64,000 nt of DNA from Sphingomonas sinipercae (lineage in GTDB: Bacteria; Pseudomonadota; Alphaproteobacteria; Sphingomonadales; Sphingomonadaceae): positions 2,004,501 to 2,068,500 of the forward strand of contig NZ_CP049871.1 in NCBI RefSeq assembly GCF_011302055.1, in the 5' to 3' direction. The notes under the pieces are model-generated. The model searched no databases. It was not told where the DNA came from and was given only the letters and a program-made list of their open reading frames with translations. Below are positions 1-8,894 of this stretch, piece by piece. The first letter of the stretch is position 1; each line of letters opens with the position of its first letter. Both the position numbers and the translations under genes were made by a program.

Positions 1-198
1 AAGGACGAGATCAAGGCCGCGCTCGGCGCACCACGAGTCGCCCTCGTGCTCGGGGCCGAAGGGCCCGGCTTGCGGCAGAATACGCGCGAGCATTGCGACG
101 TGCTCGCCAAGCTGCCGATCAACAGCGCGATCGAGAGCCTGAACGTCTCCAACGCCGCCGCGGTCGCCCTCTATGCTGCCGCGACGGCCGCCGACTAG
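1..198 (+). CDS. SpoU/TrmH-family RNA 2'-O-methyltransferase, C-terminal part
   Basis: The frame is open from the first base of the window and ends with TAG at 196-198, so only the last 65 residues are present and the start lies upstream. The visible part holds two hallmarks of SPOUT methyltransferases that 2'-O-methylate ribose in rRNA or tRNA: motif 2 ([11 protein letters not shown], about residues 15-25 of the fragment) and motif 3 ([13 protein letters not shown] near the end), which together build the knotted SAM-binding site. The ending right after motif 3 fits the RlmB (23S rRNA G2251) subfamily, but without the N-terminal substrate-binding domain the exact target cannot be decided. Confidence 0.85.
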   Translation, partial: KDEIKAALGAPRVALVLGAEGPGLRQNTREHCDVLAKLPINSAIESLNVSNAAAVALYAAATAAD

Positions 199-200
199 CC

Positions 201-824
201 ATGGTTCGGACCGTCGACAGCCTCGGGAAAAGCCTCGCCGAACTGGCGCTTCAGGAGCCGGCGTTCGCCCAGGTGATCGAGCGCCATGGCCACCCGGAAC
301 CGCGGTCGAGCCCCCCTGGCGCAACCACCTTGCTTCGAACCATCGTCGGGCAGCAGGTCAGCGTCGCCGCGGCGCGATCGATGTGGACCAAGTTCGAAGC
401 GGCTTTCAGATCTCCGCCCGATCTCAACCTCCTGGTCGACGCCTCCGACGAGGCTTTGCGAGCGGCGGGCATCTCCCGGCAGAAGGCGGGCTATATCCGC
501 AGCCTTGCCGCCCTGGTGACGTCGGGCGAGCTCAAGCTCGACCAGCTTCCCGCCGATGATGAAGAGGCCATCGCCCTGCTGACCCGGATCAAGGGGATCG
601 GCCGCTGGTCGGCCGAAATTTATCTATTGTTCGCGGAAGGCCGCCAGGACGTCTGGCCCGCCGGCGACCTTGCGGTGCAAATCTCGATCGGGCGCCTCCT
701 CAACCTGCCGGACAAGCCGACCGAGAAGCAGCTTCGGGAAGCAGCGGAGAAGTGGCGCCCGCATCGCGGGGCCGCCGCAATCCTTGCCTGGCACAGCTAC
801 AACGCCGTCGGGACCGCGCTTTAG
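201..824 (+). CDS. DNA-3-methyladenine glycosylase II (AlkA-like, HhH-GPD)
   Basis: A 207-residue base-excision-repair glycosylase that would remove alkylated purines from DNA. ATG at 201 is chosen because homology begins there and it follows the upstream stop by 2 bases; the longer open frame to base 93 would lie inside the methyltransferase gene. A helix-hairpin-helix segment (LLTRIKGIGRWSAEIYL, about residues 124-140) leads to the catalytic Asp in PAGDLAVQ (D156), the family signature. The protein is the short bacterial form without the N-terminal AlkA domain of E. coli. Its TAG stop overlaps the stop of the convergent membrane-protein gene by 4 bases. Confidence 0.9.
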   Translation: MVRTVDSLGKSLAELALQEPAFAQVIERHGHPEPRSSPPGATTLLRTIVGQQVSVAAARSMWTKFEAAFRSPPDLNLLVDASDEALRAAGISRQKAGYIRSLAALVTSGELKLDQLPADDEEAIALLTRIKGIGRWSAEIYLLFAEGRQDVWPAGDLAVQISIGRLLNLPDKPTEKQLREAAEKWRPHRGAAAILAWHSYNAVGTAL

Positions 825-2038
825 CGACGCACTCCAAGCCGATGCGCGCGCGAGGCTAGCGCCCGGAAGACGCGCGGCCCAAGGTCGAGCCGGAGGGGTG
901 CGAGCTTGTCGCCGCCGGTGTCCTTGCCGATCAGGTGGCTGACCGACGTTTGCCCCCGGCTTGAGCCGCCCCACCGGTAAAGCGCATTCAGCGCCACGAT
1001 CGGCACCAGCAGGCTTCGGCCCTCGATTTGCAGGGCCTCCAACTGGTCGAGCCTGACCGGCGTCGAGCTTCGGACTTCCAGCCGTTGGAACGGCGCGACC
1101 GTCGGGATCGACTCGCCCTGCCCGACCGGGTTGGCAAAGAAACTGGCGATGCGCTGATCCTGCCCGGCACTGGCGTTGAGCATCGTTGCTTCGACCAGGA
1201 CTTCGCGCGCCACGGCGGCGCCGCTGTTGACGATCACCAGGCTGAATTCGAGCGTCGCGACCGCCGCGTCGACGACCACCCGTTCGGGATGAAATTCCAG
1301 GTCGATCCACGGTCGCAAGCTCGATGCAACGACACCTCCCCTGGCTGCGGGAGGCGCCGGCGCAGCAGTCGGCGGCGGAGGCGGGGCGGGCGCCTTTGCG
1401 GGTGGTGAAGGCGGAACCTCGAGCGCGAACTGCTGGCCGCCGTTGCCCGCGTAGGCCGGGCGAGCGCGACGGCGGTACAGGAAGAAGGCGCCCGCCCCGG
1501 CAAGGGCAAGAGCCGCAACCAGCCAAGGGAGCATCGACATCAAGCCCGGCTCGCTATCGTCCGCAGGTGCGATGTTTGGAATGACTGGCTCGTTACCGGC
1601 CACCTCAGGCGTCGCAGGCAGCGTGACCGACCCCGCTCCACCGGGCGACGCAGGCAATTCGAAATCCTGCAGCGACGGCGCCCGCGCCGGGCCGCTGTGG
1701 GTCCGAGCAGGCGCCGCGTCGGGCCGGCTTGGACTTGGCGGGGCAGCTTGGGGTTGGACCGGTCTCGACGGTGAAGCGCGATCCGGCGCTGCACGCGGTG
1801 TAGGCGGTGAAGCAATAACCGTGGATGGTGTCGGCGCGGATTGCTCCGGCGCGGGACGAGTAACCCGCCCTTGCAGGTCGAAGTTGCGCAGGTCGCCGCC
1901 CTGCCTAATCGCCGGCCCAGCGCTGTTGGTGGGAACTTGTGCGGGCGGCGTGACGACATTTTGCGCACGCGCCCCCGTTCCCACCAACGGTAGTACGGCA
2001 GCCACGGCTGCAATTAGGATTCGCTGCGCTGTTCTCAT
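821..2038 (-). CDS. proline-rich secreted/membrane-anchored protein of unknown function
   Basis: Product of 405 residues from ATG at 2038; a longer frame to 2098 adds 20 residues with no signal character. Seen: a signal-peptide-like N-terminus (MRTAQRILIAAVAAVLPLVG, then ARAQ), a long Pro/Ala/Ser-rich stretch (about residues 25-165), a single membrane segment near residues 170-188 followed by RRR (stop-transfer), a second short Pro-rich linker, and a C-terminal globular domain of about 170 residues that looks beta-rich (alternating hydrophobics such as LEFSLVIVNSG). The likely topology is periplasmic N-terminus and cytoplasmic C-terminus. I recognise no family. It is convergent with the glycosylase gene, sharing 4 bases at the stops. 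Confidence 0.75.
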   Translation of the reverse strand: MRTAQRILIAAVAAVLPLVGTGARAQNVVTPPAQVPTNSAGPAIRQGGDLRNFDLQGRVTRPAPEQSAPTPSTVIASPPTPRAAPDRASPSRPVQPQAAPPSPSRPDAAPARTHSGPARAPSLQDFELPASPGGAGSVTLPATPEVAGNEPVIPNIAPADDSEPGLMSMLPWLVAALALAGAGAFFLYRRRARPAYAGNGGQQFALEVPPSPPAKAPAPPPPPTAAPAPPAARGGVVASSLRPWIDLEFHPERVVVDAAVATLEFSLVIVNSGAAVAREVLVEATMLNASAGQDQRIASFFANPVGQGESIPTVAPFQRLEVRSSTPVRLDQLEALQIEGRSLLVPIVALNALYRWGGSSRGQTSVSHLIGKDTGGDKLAPLRLDLGPRVFRALASRAHRLGVRR

Positions 2039-2135
2039 TGGCCTCAATGAAAGGGATAAGTCGGCGGGTTCGGCACTCTGCTGCGCGCGCCGGTTCAATG
2101 ACCGCCGCGGCGCCCCCTTTCAAGCACAGCCTGGA

Positions 2136-2828
2136 TTAACGGGCGTCGACCAGCACCAGTTCGGCGTCTTCTTCCGCCTCGATCATCAGCGCTTGCTCGC
2201 CGGTCACCGCAACGCCGTCGCGGGGGCCTGCGTCGTGGCCGTTCACCCGCACCTTCCCGCTAGGAACGAGATAGAGGTGCCGGGATGGGTCGGCGGCATA
2301 GGCAATCGCCTCGCCCGCCTTGATGCTCGCGCCCAGGATTCGTGCATCGGCATTGATCGTCAGCGTGCCGTCGTCGGATGCGCCGCTGGCCAGCAGTTGG
2401 AACTGCCCTTCACGGCTGTCCTTCGGGAACGGCATCGCGCCCCACGCGGGTTCGGCATTCGGCTTGTCGGTCTCGATCCAGATCTGGAACAAGGTGGTCG
2501 CTTCGTCCTCCAGGTTATATTCGGCGTGCGTAACTCCGGTGCCGGCGCTCATCACCTGCACGTCGCCAGCGCCCGTGCGCCCTTTGTTGCCCATCGAATC
2601 CTGGTGCGTGATCGCGCCGGTGCGAACGTAAGTGACGATTTCCATGTCGCGATGCGGATGCGGCGGGAAGCCGCTCCTGGCTGCGATCCGGTCGTCGTTC
2701 CAGACTCGGATCGCGCCCCAGCCCATCCGGGCGGGATCGTGATAGCTGGCGAAGGAGAAATGGTGGCGGGCATCAAGCCAGCCGTGGTCGGCATGGCCAA
2801 GGCTGCTGAAGGGTCGAATGTCGATCAT
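2136..2828 (-). CDS. pirin family protein (YhaK-type quercetinase-like bicupin)
   Basis: A 230-residue bicupin of the pirin family. The first cupin carries the metal ligands seen in pirins: PPHPHRDMEIVTYV (two His, about residues 56-58) and GTGVTHAEYN (His and Glu, about residues 98-102). YhaK/pirin proteins bind iron and some cleave quercetin; the physiological substrate is usually unknown. The C-terminal cupin (about 130-230) ends in VLVDAR. The gene is monocistronic and divergent from the sensor kinase gene, with about 165 bases between the two starts. Confidence 0.9.
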   Translation of the reverse strand: MIDIRPFSSLGHADHGWLDARHHFSFASYHDPARMGWGAIRVWNDDRIAARSGFPPHPHRDMEIVTYVRTGAITHQDSMGNKGRTGAGDVQVMSAGTGVTHAEYNLEDEATTLFQIWIETDKPNAEPAWGAMPFPKDSREGQFQLLASGASDDGTLTINADARILGASIKAGEAIAYAADPSRHLYLVPSGKVRVNGHDAGPRDGVAVTGEQALMIEAEEDAELVLVDAR

Positions 2829-2993
2829 GCAACCGAAATGGCACGTTGCGCCGGGCCTTCAAGTATCACCGGTGTCACTGGCCGCCCAGCCGGCTTCGGC
2901 CGAACCGATGAACATGGTCCATCGCCCACTTCTCTCCGTGCCTGATCCGGGCTAGCTCCATCGACACAAGCCCAAGGGTTGCGTGCGGGACGG

Positions 2994-5360
2994 ATGAACG
3001 AACATAGCGACATGCGGCCAGCAAGCGGGTCAACCACCGGCTTCCTCGACGACAGCGAATGTGGAGCGCTGATCGCGGCGCGCGACTGGTCCGACACGCT
3101 CGGCCCGCCCAACCAATGGCCGCAAAGCTTGCGGACCGCGACCGCGTTGCTGCTGCGTTCCCCGGTGCCGATGGTGATGCTGTGGGGCGAAGACGGCATC
3201 ATGCTCTACAATGACGCTTACTCAGGCATTGCCGGCGGTCGTCATCCCCAGCTCCTTGGTTCGAAGGTCCGCGAAGGATGGCCCGAGGTCGCCGACTTCA
3301 ACGATAATGTGATGAAGGTCGGACTGGCCGGCGGCACGCTTCAATATCGCAACCAAGAACTCACGCTCTTTCGCACTGGAGAGGCGGAACGGGTTTGGAT
3401 GAACCTCGATTATTCGCCGGTGATCGGTGATTCGGGGGAACCGGAGGGCGTTCTTGCGATCGTCGTCGAAACCACCGCCCACGTCCTTGCCGAGCGCGCA
3501 TTGCGTGAGGGAGCGGAGCGGCTTCAGTTCCTCGACCGACTGGCGAGCGAGGCGCGCGAACTGTCCGATCCTCATGAAATCATGGCGACGACGGCCCGCT
3601 TGCTTGGTCAGCACCTGCAGGTCGTGGACTGCGCTTACGCCGACATGGAGCCGGACGAAGACACGTTCACCATCCGTGGCGACTGGGCCCAGCCCGGGTT
3701 CAAGAGCATCGTCGGCACCTACAGCCTGGCCGATTTCGGCGAGACCGCCAACCGGGAGCTGCACGCCGGGCGACCGCTGATTACCCGCAATACGCTGGTG
3801 GACCTCGGTCCAGACGAAGCCGCCGCCTTCCTCGGCCTGGGCCTGCAGGCAACCGTTTGCATGCCCTTCATCAAGGACGGCAACCTGACTGCGCTGATGG
3901 CCGCCCACGATTCAAAACCGCGCGACTGGACCGATGGCGAACTGACCCTGATCCGGGAAACGACCGAGCGCAGCTGGGCCTATATCGAACGCACGCGATC
4001 GCAGGCTGCATTGCAAGAGAGCGAGCAGCGCTTCCGCACCGTCGCCAATTCGGCCCCGATCATGATCTGGGTCACCGACCCCGACGGCAAGTGCACCTAC
4101 CTCAACCAACGCTGGTATGAATTCACCGGCCAGGAACCGGGCGCCGGCGAAGGCTACGGCTGGCTGGAAGCGGTGCACCCCGACGATCGCCCGCGGGCCC
4201 AGGCCGCATTCGTGTCGGCCAACGCCGAACAGCGCGACTATAGCACCGAATTCCGGGTTCGCCGCGCCGATGGCCTGTACCGCTGGACGATCGACGCCGC
4301 CGCCGCGCGCTTTGCCGCTGACGGGACCTATCTTGGCTACGTCGGCTCGGTGATGGACATCGACGAGCGCCGCGAGTCCGAGCAGCGGCTCAAGCTGCAC
4401 GAGGAACAGCTTCGGCTGGCGATCGAGGCTGGCGAAATCGGGCTGTGGGACTTTGACCCGGTTCACGACCATCTGTTCTGGCCGGAGCGGGTCAAGGCGA
4501 TGTTCGGGATTAGCCCGGACGTCGAGGTCTCGATTGAGGACTTTTACGCCGGCGTTCACCCCGACGACATCGAGCCGACGGCCGCGGCCTTCGCGGAAGC
4601 CGCCGATCCCGCCAAGCGCACGCTTTACGATGTCGAATATCGCACCGTCGGCAAGGAAGACGGCGTCACCCGCTGGGTCGCCGCCAAGGGACGCGGCGTG
4701 TTCGATGACCACGGCACCTGCGTCCGGGTGATCGGTACCGCGGTCGACATCACGCCGCGCAAGAAGGCCGAACAGCACCAGCGGTTGCTGATCGACGAGC
4801 TTAGCCACCGCGCCAAAAACCTGCTCGCCATCGTCCAGAGCGTCGCTCTGCAAAGCTTCCGCGGCACCGAAACGCTGGAGGAGATGCGCGCGGCCTTCGA
4901 AGGTCGGCTCGGCGCCCTCGGCGCGGCGCACGACATCCTGACCCGGCAGAATTGGGAAGCCGCGCCGCTGAGCGAATTGATCGGCGCGACGCTGGCCGCA
5001 GTCTCGCCGGGCGACGGGCGCCTCCTCCTGGACGGCCCTGACTTGCTCCTTCCGCCCAAGACCGGCGTGTCACTGGCAATGGCGATCCACGAACTTGCGA
5101 CCAATGCCTTGAAATACGGGAGCCTGCAGTCGCCCGAAGGCAAGGTATCCGTCACCTGGCGGGTCAGCGGGGGGCGGCTTAACTTGCAGTGGACCGAGTT
5201 CGGCGGCCCACCGGTACAGCCGCCGAGCCGGCGCGGCTTCGGCACGCGCATGATCGAACGCGGGCTTGCCGCAGAGCTTGGCGGAAGCGTCCGCATGCAG
5301 TTCGAGCCTTCCGGCGTGATCTGCACCGTCGACGCGCCGCTGCCGCAGGTGCGGCCGTGA
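2994..5360 (+). CDS. HWE-family sensor histidine kinase with PAS and GAF domains
   Basis: A 788-residue soluble kinase without membrane segments. Start: ATG at 2994 after a GGGA; an in-frame TTG lies 15 bases upstream. Order: N-terminal PAS-like domain (about 20-150), GAF domain (about 175-340), two PAS domains with PAC tails (about 345-470 and 475-600), then the HWE/HisKA_2 transmitter. The transmitter has the phospho-acceptor His in DELSHRAKNLLAIVQS (H605), the N box HELATNALKYG near residue 700, the W-x-E element (LQWTE) that names the family, and a GFGTRMIERGL segment. HWE kinases in alphaproteobacteria often sense light, redox state or stress; the ligand here is unknown. The next gene, a single-domain response regulator, overlaps by 4 bases (GTGA), so the two are translationally coupled. 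Confidence 0.92.
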   Translation: MNEHSDMRPASGSTTGFLDDSECGALIAARDWSDTLGPPNQWPQSLRTATALLLRSPVPMVMLWGEDGIMLYNDAYSGIAGGRHPQLLGSKVREGWPEVADFNDNVMKVGLAGGTLQYRNQELTLFRTGEAERVWMNLDYSPVIGDSGEPEGVLAIVVETTAHVLAERALREGAERLQFLDRLASEARELSDPHEIMATTARLLGQHLQVVDCAYADMEPDEDTFTIRGDWAQPGFKSIVGTYSLADFGETANRELHAGRPLITRNTLVDLGPDEAAAFLGLGLQATVCMPFIKDGNLTALMAAHDSKPRDWTDGELTLIRETTERSWAYIERTRSQAALQESEQRFRTVANSAPIMIWVTDPDGKCTYLNQRWYEFTGQEPGAGEGYGWLEAVHPDDRPRAQAAFVSANAEQRDYSTEFRVRRADGLYRWTIDAAAARFAADGTYLGYVGSVMDIDERRESEQRLKLHEEQLRLAIEAGEIGLWDFDPVHDHLFWPERVKAMFGISPDVEVSIEDFYAGVHPDDIEPTAAAFAEAADPAKRTLYDVEYRTVGKEDGVTRWVAAKGRGVFDDHGTCVRVIGTAVDITPRKKAEQHQRLLIDELSHRAKNLLAIVQSVALQSFRGTETLEEMRAAFEGRLGALGAAHDILTRQNWEAAPLSELIGATLAAVSPGDGRLLLDGPDLLLPPKTGVSLAMAIHELATNALKYGSLQSPEGKVSVTWRVSGGRLNLQWTEFGGPPVQPPSRRGFGTRMIERGLAAELGGSVRMQFEPSGVICTVDAPLPQVRP

Positions 5361-5722
5361 CCCTGCTTCGTGGCAAGCGTGTCATGCTGTTGGAGGATGA
5401 GGCGATCATCGCCTTTTCCGTCGAGGATATGCTGATCGAGCTCGGCTGCTCGGTGGTCGGGCCGGCCATGAACCTCGACGAAGCAATGACCCTTGCGACC
5501 GGCAGCGAGATCGACGCGGCGGTGCTCGACGTGAACATCAACTCCGCCCGCAGCTACACCGTGGCGCGGGAGCTCGAGCGCCGCGAAGTGCCGTTCGTCT
5601 TTGCCAGCGGCTACGGCGAAGGCGGGGTCGAATGGGACGGCAGCCCGGTCGAGATCCTGCCCAAGCCCTATCGCAAGGATCAATTGGAGCGCGTGCTGAC
5701 CGACCTGCTCAGCCAGAATTGA
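5357..5722 (+). CDS. single-domain response regulator
   Basis: A receiver-only protein of 121 residues starting with GTG at 5357, which overlaps the TGA of the kinase gene. The acidic pocket is LLEDEAII (E13, D14), the phosphorylated Asp is in AAVLDVNI (D58), a Ser/Thr-position residue is in FASGYG, and the conserved Lys-Pro is in ILPKPY. There is no output domain, so it must act through a partner protein or as a phosphate shuttle, as is common for receivers paired with HWE kinases. The coupled arrangement makes the HWE kinase its likely phosphodonor. Confidence 0.92.
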   Translation: MTLLRGKRVMLLEDEAIIAFSVEDMLIELGCSVVGPAMNLDEAMTLATGSEIDAAVLDVNINSARSYTVARELERREVPFVFASGYGEGGVEWDGSPVEILPKPYRKDQLERVLTDLLSQN

Positions 5723-5768
5723 CCCCTCCCTGCACCCGCACGGTCGAGCGACCGCCGCCGGCAGGAAA

Positions 5769-5855
5769 TGGTGCCCAGGAGAGGACTCGAACCTCCACGC
5801 CCTTGCGAGCGCCAGCACCTGAAGCTGGTGCGTCTACCAATTCCGCCACCTGGGC
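5769..5855 (-). tRNA. tRNA-Leu(CAG)
   Basis: Read on the minus strand, the 7-bp acceptor stem GCCCAGG/CCTGGGC encloses a full cloverleaf: D arm with GGTAGAC, anticodon stem CCAGC/GCTGG with loop TTCAGGT (anticodon CAG, reading CUG), a long variable arm (GGCGCTCGCAAGGGCGT region) typical of leucine class II tRNAs, and a T arm with GGTTCGAGTCC. The discriminator base is A and the 3' CCA is encoded (TGG at 5769-5771 on the plus strand). It is flanked by the response regulator gene and a divergent oxidoreductase gene. Confidence 0.95.
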
Positions 5856-5943
5856 ACGGGATCAGATTGAGTGGTAGGCGGCGGCGCTTAGAGGGGCGGC
5901 TCCCGCCTTGTCAACGGCGCAGGACGCGCTATCGCCGCTCGCC

Positions 5944-6894
5944 ATGATCAATCGCGACAATCGCATCGTCACCGTCTTCGGCGGCGCCGGCTTCATCGGC
6001 CGCTATGTGTGCGAGTACCTGCTTCAGCAAGACGTCCGGGTTCGCGTCGCCTCCCGCAATCCGCGGCTCGCGCACGTCATCCAGCCGCTTGCCAGTCCCG
6101 GGCAATGGGGCGCGGTTCGCGCCGATGTGACGAACGAAGCCTCGATCCGCGCGGCGGTTGCCGGCGCGAACGCGGTCATCAACCTGTGCGGCGTGTTCGG
6201 GGCCAGGTCGGGCGCGGTCAACGCGCACGGTGCGGGGGCTGTCGCCAAGGCCGCGCGCGAAGCCGGCGCGGGCGCCCTGGTCCACATTTCAGCAATCGGG
6301 TCAGATGCTTCGTCCGACGCGCCTTATGCCCGGACCAAGGCGGAGGGCGAAGCTGCCGTCCGTGCCGCATTCCCCGGCGCCACCATCGTCCGCCCGTCGA
6401 TCGTCTTCGGGCCGGAGGACGATTTGACCAACCGGCTGGGTGCCTTGTCGCGCTTGCCGGTCCTGCCGGTCGTAGCGTCGGAGCGCCGATTCAAGCCGGT
6501 TTACGTCAAGGACGTCGCCCGAGCGATTGCGATGGCTGCGCTCGACCCGGCGAAGCACGGCGGCCACGACTATGACATCGGCGGGCCGCAAGTGATGACG
6601 ATGGAGGACATTTACGCTGTCTCCACGCGCGCGGCCGGGCGGGAGCCGGACCTCGTCGCGATGCCAAACTTTGCTTCGTCGATCCTGTCGTGGTTCGGCT
6701 TCCTGCCGGGGGCGCCACTGACCCGCGAGCAGTGGAAACTGCTTCAATCCGACAATCTTCCGGCGGAGAAATCCATGGGCCTGGAGGCCTTCGGGATCGA
6801 GCCGACCGCATTCGCCGCCGTTGCCCCGGAATGGCTTGGCCGCTTCCGTCAGGGCGGGCGCTTTGCCGCCGACGCCGTCGACCAGGCGGCCTAG
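5944..6894 (+). CDS. NAD(P)-binding SDR, complex I NDUFA9-like protein
   Basis: A 316-residue extended/atypical short-chain dehydrogenase. ATG at 5944 is chosen because the Rossmann segment VTVFGGAGFIGRYV begins 8 residues later; an in-frame TTG at 5908 would add 12 residues. The GGAGFIG loop binds NAD(P); HISAIGS and PYARTKAEGE take the positions of the catalytic Ser and YxxxK. The C-terminal part matches the bacterial 'complex I NDUFA9 subunit family' proteins, which in mitochondria are assembly/accessory subunits of NADH dehydrogenase; the bacterial role is unsettled. The uppP gene follows 6 bases downstream on the same strand. Confidence 0.88.
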   Translation: MINRDNRIVTVFGGAGFIGRYVCEYLLQQDVRVRVASRNPRLAHVIQPLASPGQWGAVRADVTNEASIRAAVAGANAVINLCGVFGARSGAVNAHGAGAVAKAAREAGAGALVHISAIGSDASSDAPYARTKAEGEAAVRAAFPGATIVRPSIVFGPEDDLTNRLGALSRLPVLPVVASERRFKPVYVKDVARAIAMAALDPAKHGGHDYDIGGPQVMTMEDIYAVSTRAAGREPDLVAMPNFASSILSWFGFLPGAPLTREQWKLLQSDNLPAEKSMGLEAFGIEPTAFAAVAPEWLGRFRQGGRFAADAVDQAA

Positions 6895-6900
6895 CGCGCG

Positions 6901-7701
6901 ATGCCGATCCTGCTGCTTGTCATCCTCCTCGGCATTGTCGAGGGGCTCACCGAATATCTGCCGGTCTCCTCGACCGGGCATTTGATCCTCGCCACCGAAC
7001 TGCTCGGCTTCGATGCCAATCGCTGGGCCTTGTTCAACGTCGCCATCCAGCCGGGCGCGATCCTTGCCGTGGTCGTCCTCTACTGGCGCACCTTCCGCGA
7101 CGTGCTGGTCGGGATGTTCAAGCGCGAAGCGTCCGCCTGGCGGTTCACGCGCAATCTCCTGATCGCCTTCCTGCCAGCCGTCATCATCGCGCTGATGATC
7201 GGCGATATCATCGACGCGATGCTCGAAAACGCAGTGATCGTCGCCTGGGCGCTGATCATCGGCGGTTTCGCCATCCTGCTGATCGAAAAGCTCGCGAAGC
7301 CGCAGGATTGCGACGGCGTGTCCAACCTCACCTTGCGCCAGTCGGTGGGCGTGGGGCTGGTGCAATGCCTGGCCATGATCCCGGGCGTCAGCCGGTCGGG
7401 GGCGACCATTCTTGGCGCCATGAGCCTTGGCGTCGACCGCAAGACGGCGGCCGAGTTCAGTTTCTTCCTGGCCGTGCCGACGCTGTCGGGCGCGACGGCG
7501 ATGCAGCTGTTCCGCCACGGCGACACGCTGACGGCCGACATGACCGGCTGGATCCTGCTTGGCAGCGCGGTTTCGTTCGTGGTCGCGATCGTGGTGGTGA
7601 AGGCGTTCATCTCGGTCGTCACCCGCTACGGCTTCGCGCCTTTCGCCTGGTATCGGATCATTGCCGGTGCAGCGGCTTTGGCCTGGCTGACAATGCGCTG
7701 A
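6901..7701 (+). CDS. uppP: undecaprenyl-diphosphate phosphatase
   Basis: A 266-residue polytopic membrane enzyme of the BacA/UppP family that dephosphorylates undecaprenyl pyrophosphate to recycle the lipid carrier of peptidoglycan synthesis; overproduction gives bacitracin resistance in relatives. Both active-site repeats are present: EGLTEYLPVSSTGHLIL (about residues 15-31) and PGVSRSGATI (about 160-170), with the conserved Glu, Ser and Arg. About eight hydrophobic segments span the protein. The start lies 6 bases after the oxidoreductase stop, so co-transcription is likely. Confidence 0.95.
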   Translation: MPILLLVILLGIVEGLTEYLPVSSTGHLILATELLGFDANRWALFNVAIQPGAILAVVVLYWRTFRDVLVGMFKREASAWRFTRNLLIAFLPAVIIALMIGDIIDAMLENAVIVAWALIIGGFAILLIEKLAKPQDCDGVSNLTLRQSVGVGLVQCLAMIPGVSRSGATILGAMSLGVDRKTAAEFSFFLAVPTLSGATAMQLFRHGDTLTADMTGWILLGSAVSFVVAIVVVKAFISVVTRYGFAPFAWYRIIAGAAALAWLTMR

Positions 7702-7752
7702 TTTCATTTGCTTTCCACCGGTGCTAAAGTTCGCGCCGACGGAGGTTTCGAT

Positions 7753-8187
7753 ATGCGTGTCGCGTTCTTTGCAGCCCCTCTCCTTGCGCTTGCCGCACCC
7801 GCAATGGCGCAGCCGCCTGCGGCGCCGATCCAGGTACCTAGCGAGCTCAGCGATCCGGCGACGATCAACAAACTCGGCAATGCGGTGCAGGCGCTTCCCG
7901 GCGTGCTGCTCGACCTGAAGGTCGGAGAGCTTCAGGCCGCGCTTGAAGGCCGCAGGGCGACTGCGGCCGAGAAGCGGATGACGGTCCGCGACATGGGTCG
8001 CCGCGACGATCCCAACTTCGAACGCAACCTCAAGCAGCAGGTCGCGCAGGCTGGGCCGATGCTGGAAGCCAGCATGAAGGCCCTGGTCGCGGCGCTGCCG
8101 CAGATGATGGGTGGCCTGCAGCAGGCGGCGGACGCGGCGAAGCGTGCCGGCGCCAACATGCCCTCACCGACCTATCCGAAGCGCTAG
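7753..8187 (+). CDS. secreted protein of unknown function
   Basis: A 144-residue product from ATG at 7753, preceded by GGAGG at 7741-7745; an upstream in-frame TTG at 7708 lacks such a site. The N-terminus is a signal peptide (MRVAFFAAPLLALAAPAMA, then QPPAAP). The mature part is Ala/Gln-rich and mostly helical, with repeated amphipathic segments such as LKQQVAQAGPMLEASMKALV, and has no Cys. I recognise no family. It probably follows uppP in the same transcript, with a gap of about 50 bases. Confidence 0.8.
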   Translation: MRVAFFAAPLLALAAPAMAQPPAAPIQVPSELSDPATINKLGNAVQALPGVLLDLKVGELQAALEGRRATAAEKRMTVRDMGRRDDPNFERNLKQQVAQAGPMLEASMKALVAALPQMMGGLQQAADAAKRAGANMPSPTYPKR

Positions 8188-8222
8188 ACGCATGAGCCGG
8201 GCGCGCTAAAGGTGCGCCGGCC

Positions 8223-8894
8223 ATGTGGCAGCTGTTTCAATTTCCCCTTTGTCCCTTTTCCCGAAAAGTCCGGCTGGTGCTGGGCGAGAAGGGCATTGCC
8301 CATGAGCTGGTGCGCGAAAACCCGTGGGAGCGGCGCGACGAGTTCATCGACCTCAATCCCGCCGGCGAGACGCCGGTCATCGTCGACCCCGACGCCGGCA
8401 TCACGCTGATCGGGAGCCAGCCCATCGTCGAATATTTCGACGAAACGGTCGACAAGATGCCGATGATCCACGGCAATGCCGCGCTTCGGGCCGAGATTCG
8501 GCGGCTGGTCGAATGGTTCGACGAAAAGCTGTTTCGCGAAGCGGTCGAGCCCCTGATGAACGAGCGGATGCGCAAGCGCCTGGTCAGCAAGGAGAGCCCC
8601 GACACGCGCATCCTTCGCGACGCCATGCGGGTCGCCAATGGCCATCTCGATTATATCGATTACCTGCTCGACCACCGCCGCTGGCTCGCCGGTCCCGGCC
8701 TCAGCCTCGCCGACTTCACCGCCGCCGCCCACCTTAGCGTCATCGATTACCTCGGCGCCCTCGACTGGCGCGGGCACAAGCAGACCAAGGACTGGTATTC
8801 GGTGATGAAGTCGCGGCCCTGCTTCCGGCCGTTGCTGGGCGAGCGGATGGAAGTGATCGTGCCGCCGCAGCACTACGACAAGGTCGATTTCTAG
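8223..8894 (+). CDS. fzlA: FzlA-like glutathione S-transferase fold protein (FtsZ-binding)
   Basis: A 223-residue protein with an N-terminal thioredoxin-fold GST domain (QFPLCPFSRKVRLVLGEK, about residues 5-22) and an all-helical C-terminal domain. The CPFSRKVR start, the NPWERRDEFI segment and the C-terminal PPQHYDKVDF tail match the alphaproteobacterial FzlA group as I remember it. In Caulobacter FzlA binds and curves FtsZ filaments and is needed for constriction, and is not known to act as a glutathione transferase. The identification is by recall of the family; a generic GST is the alternative. Its stop shares the tetranucleotide CTAG (8891-8894) with the stop of convergent ubiG. Confidence 0.75.
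   Translation: MWQLFQFPLCPFSRKVRLVLGEKGIAHELVRENPWERRDEFIDLNPAGETPVIVDPDAGITLIGSQPIVEYFDETVDKMPMIHGNAALRAEIRRLVEWFDEKLFREAVEPLMNERMRKRLVSKESPDTRILRDAMRVANGHLDYIDYLLDHRRWLAGPGLSLADFTAAAHLSVIDYLGALDWRGHKQTKDWYSVMKSRPCFRPLLGERMEVIVPPQHYDKVDF

Noticed and set aside
624..1526. 300-residue minus-strand frame inside the glycosylase and Pro-rich protein genes
   Set aside because: Arg/Pro/Gly-rich shadow translation in high-GC DNA, in a second frame of the well-supported gene at 821-2038.
4625..5818. 397-residue minus-strand frame opposite the sensor kinase
   Set aside because: Antisense shadow of the HWE kinase and response regulator, which have full domain motifs; the frame also runs through the tRNA.
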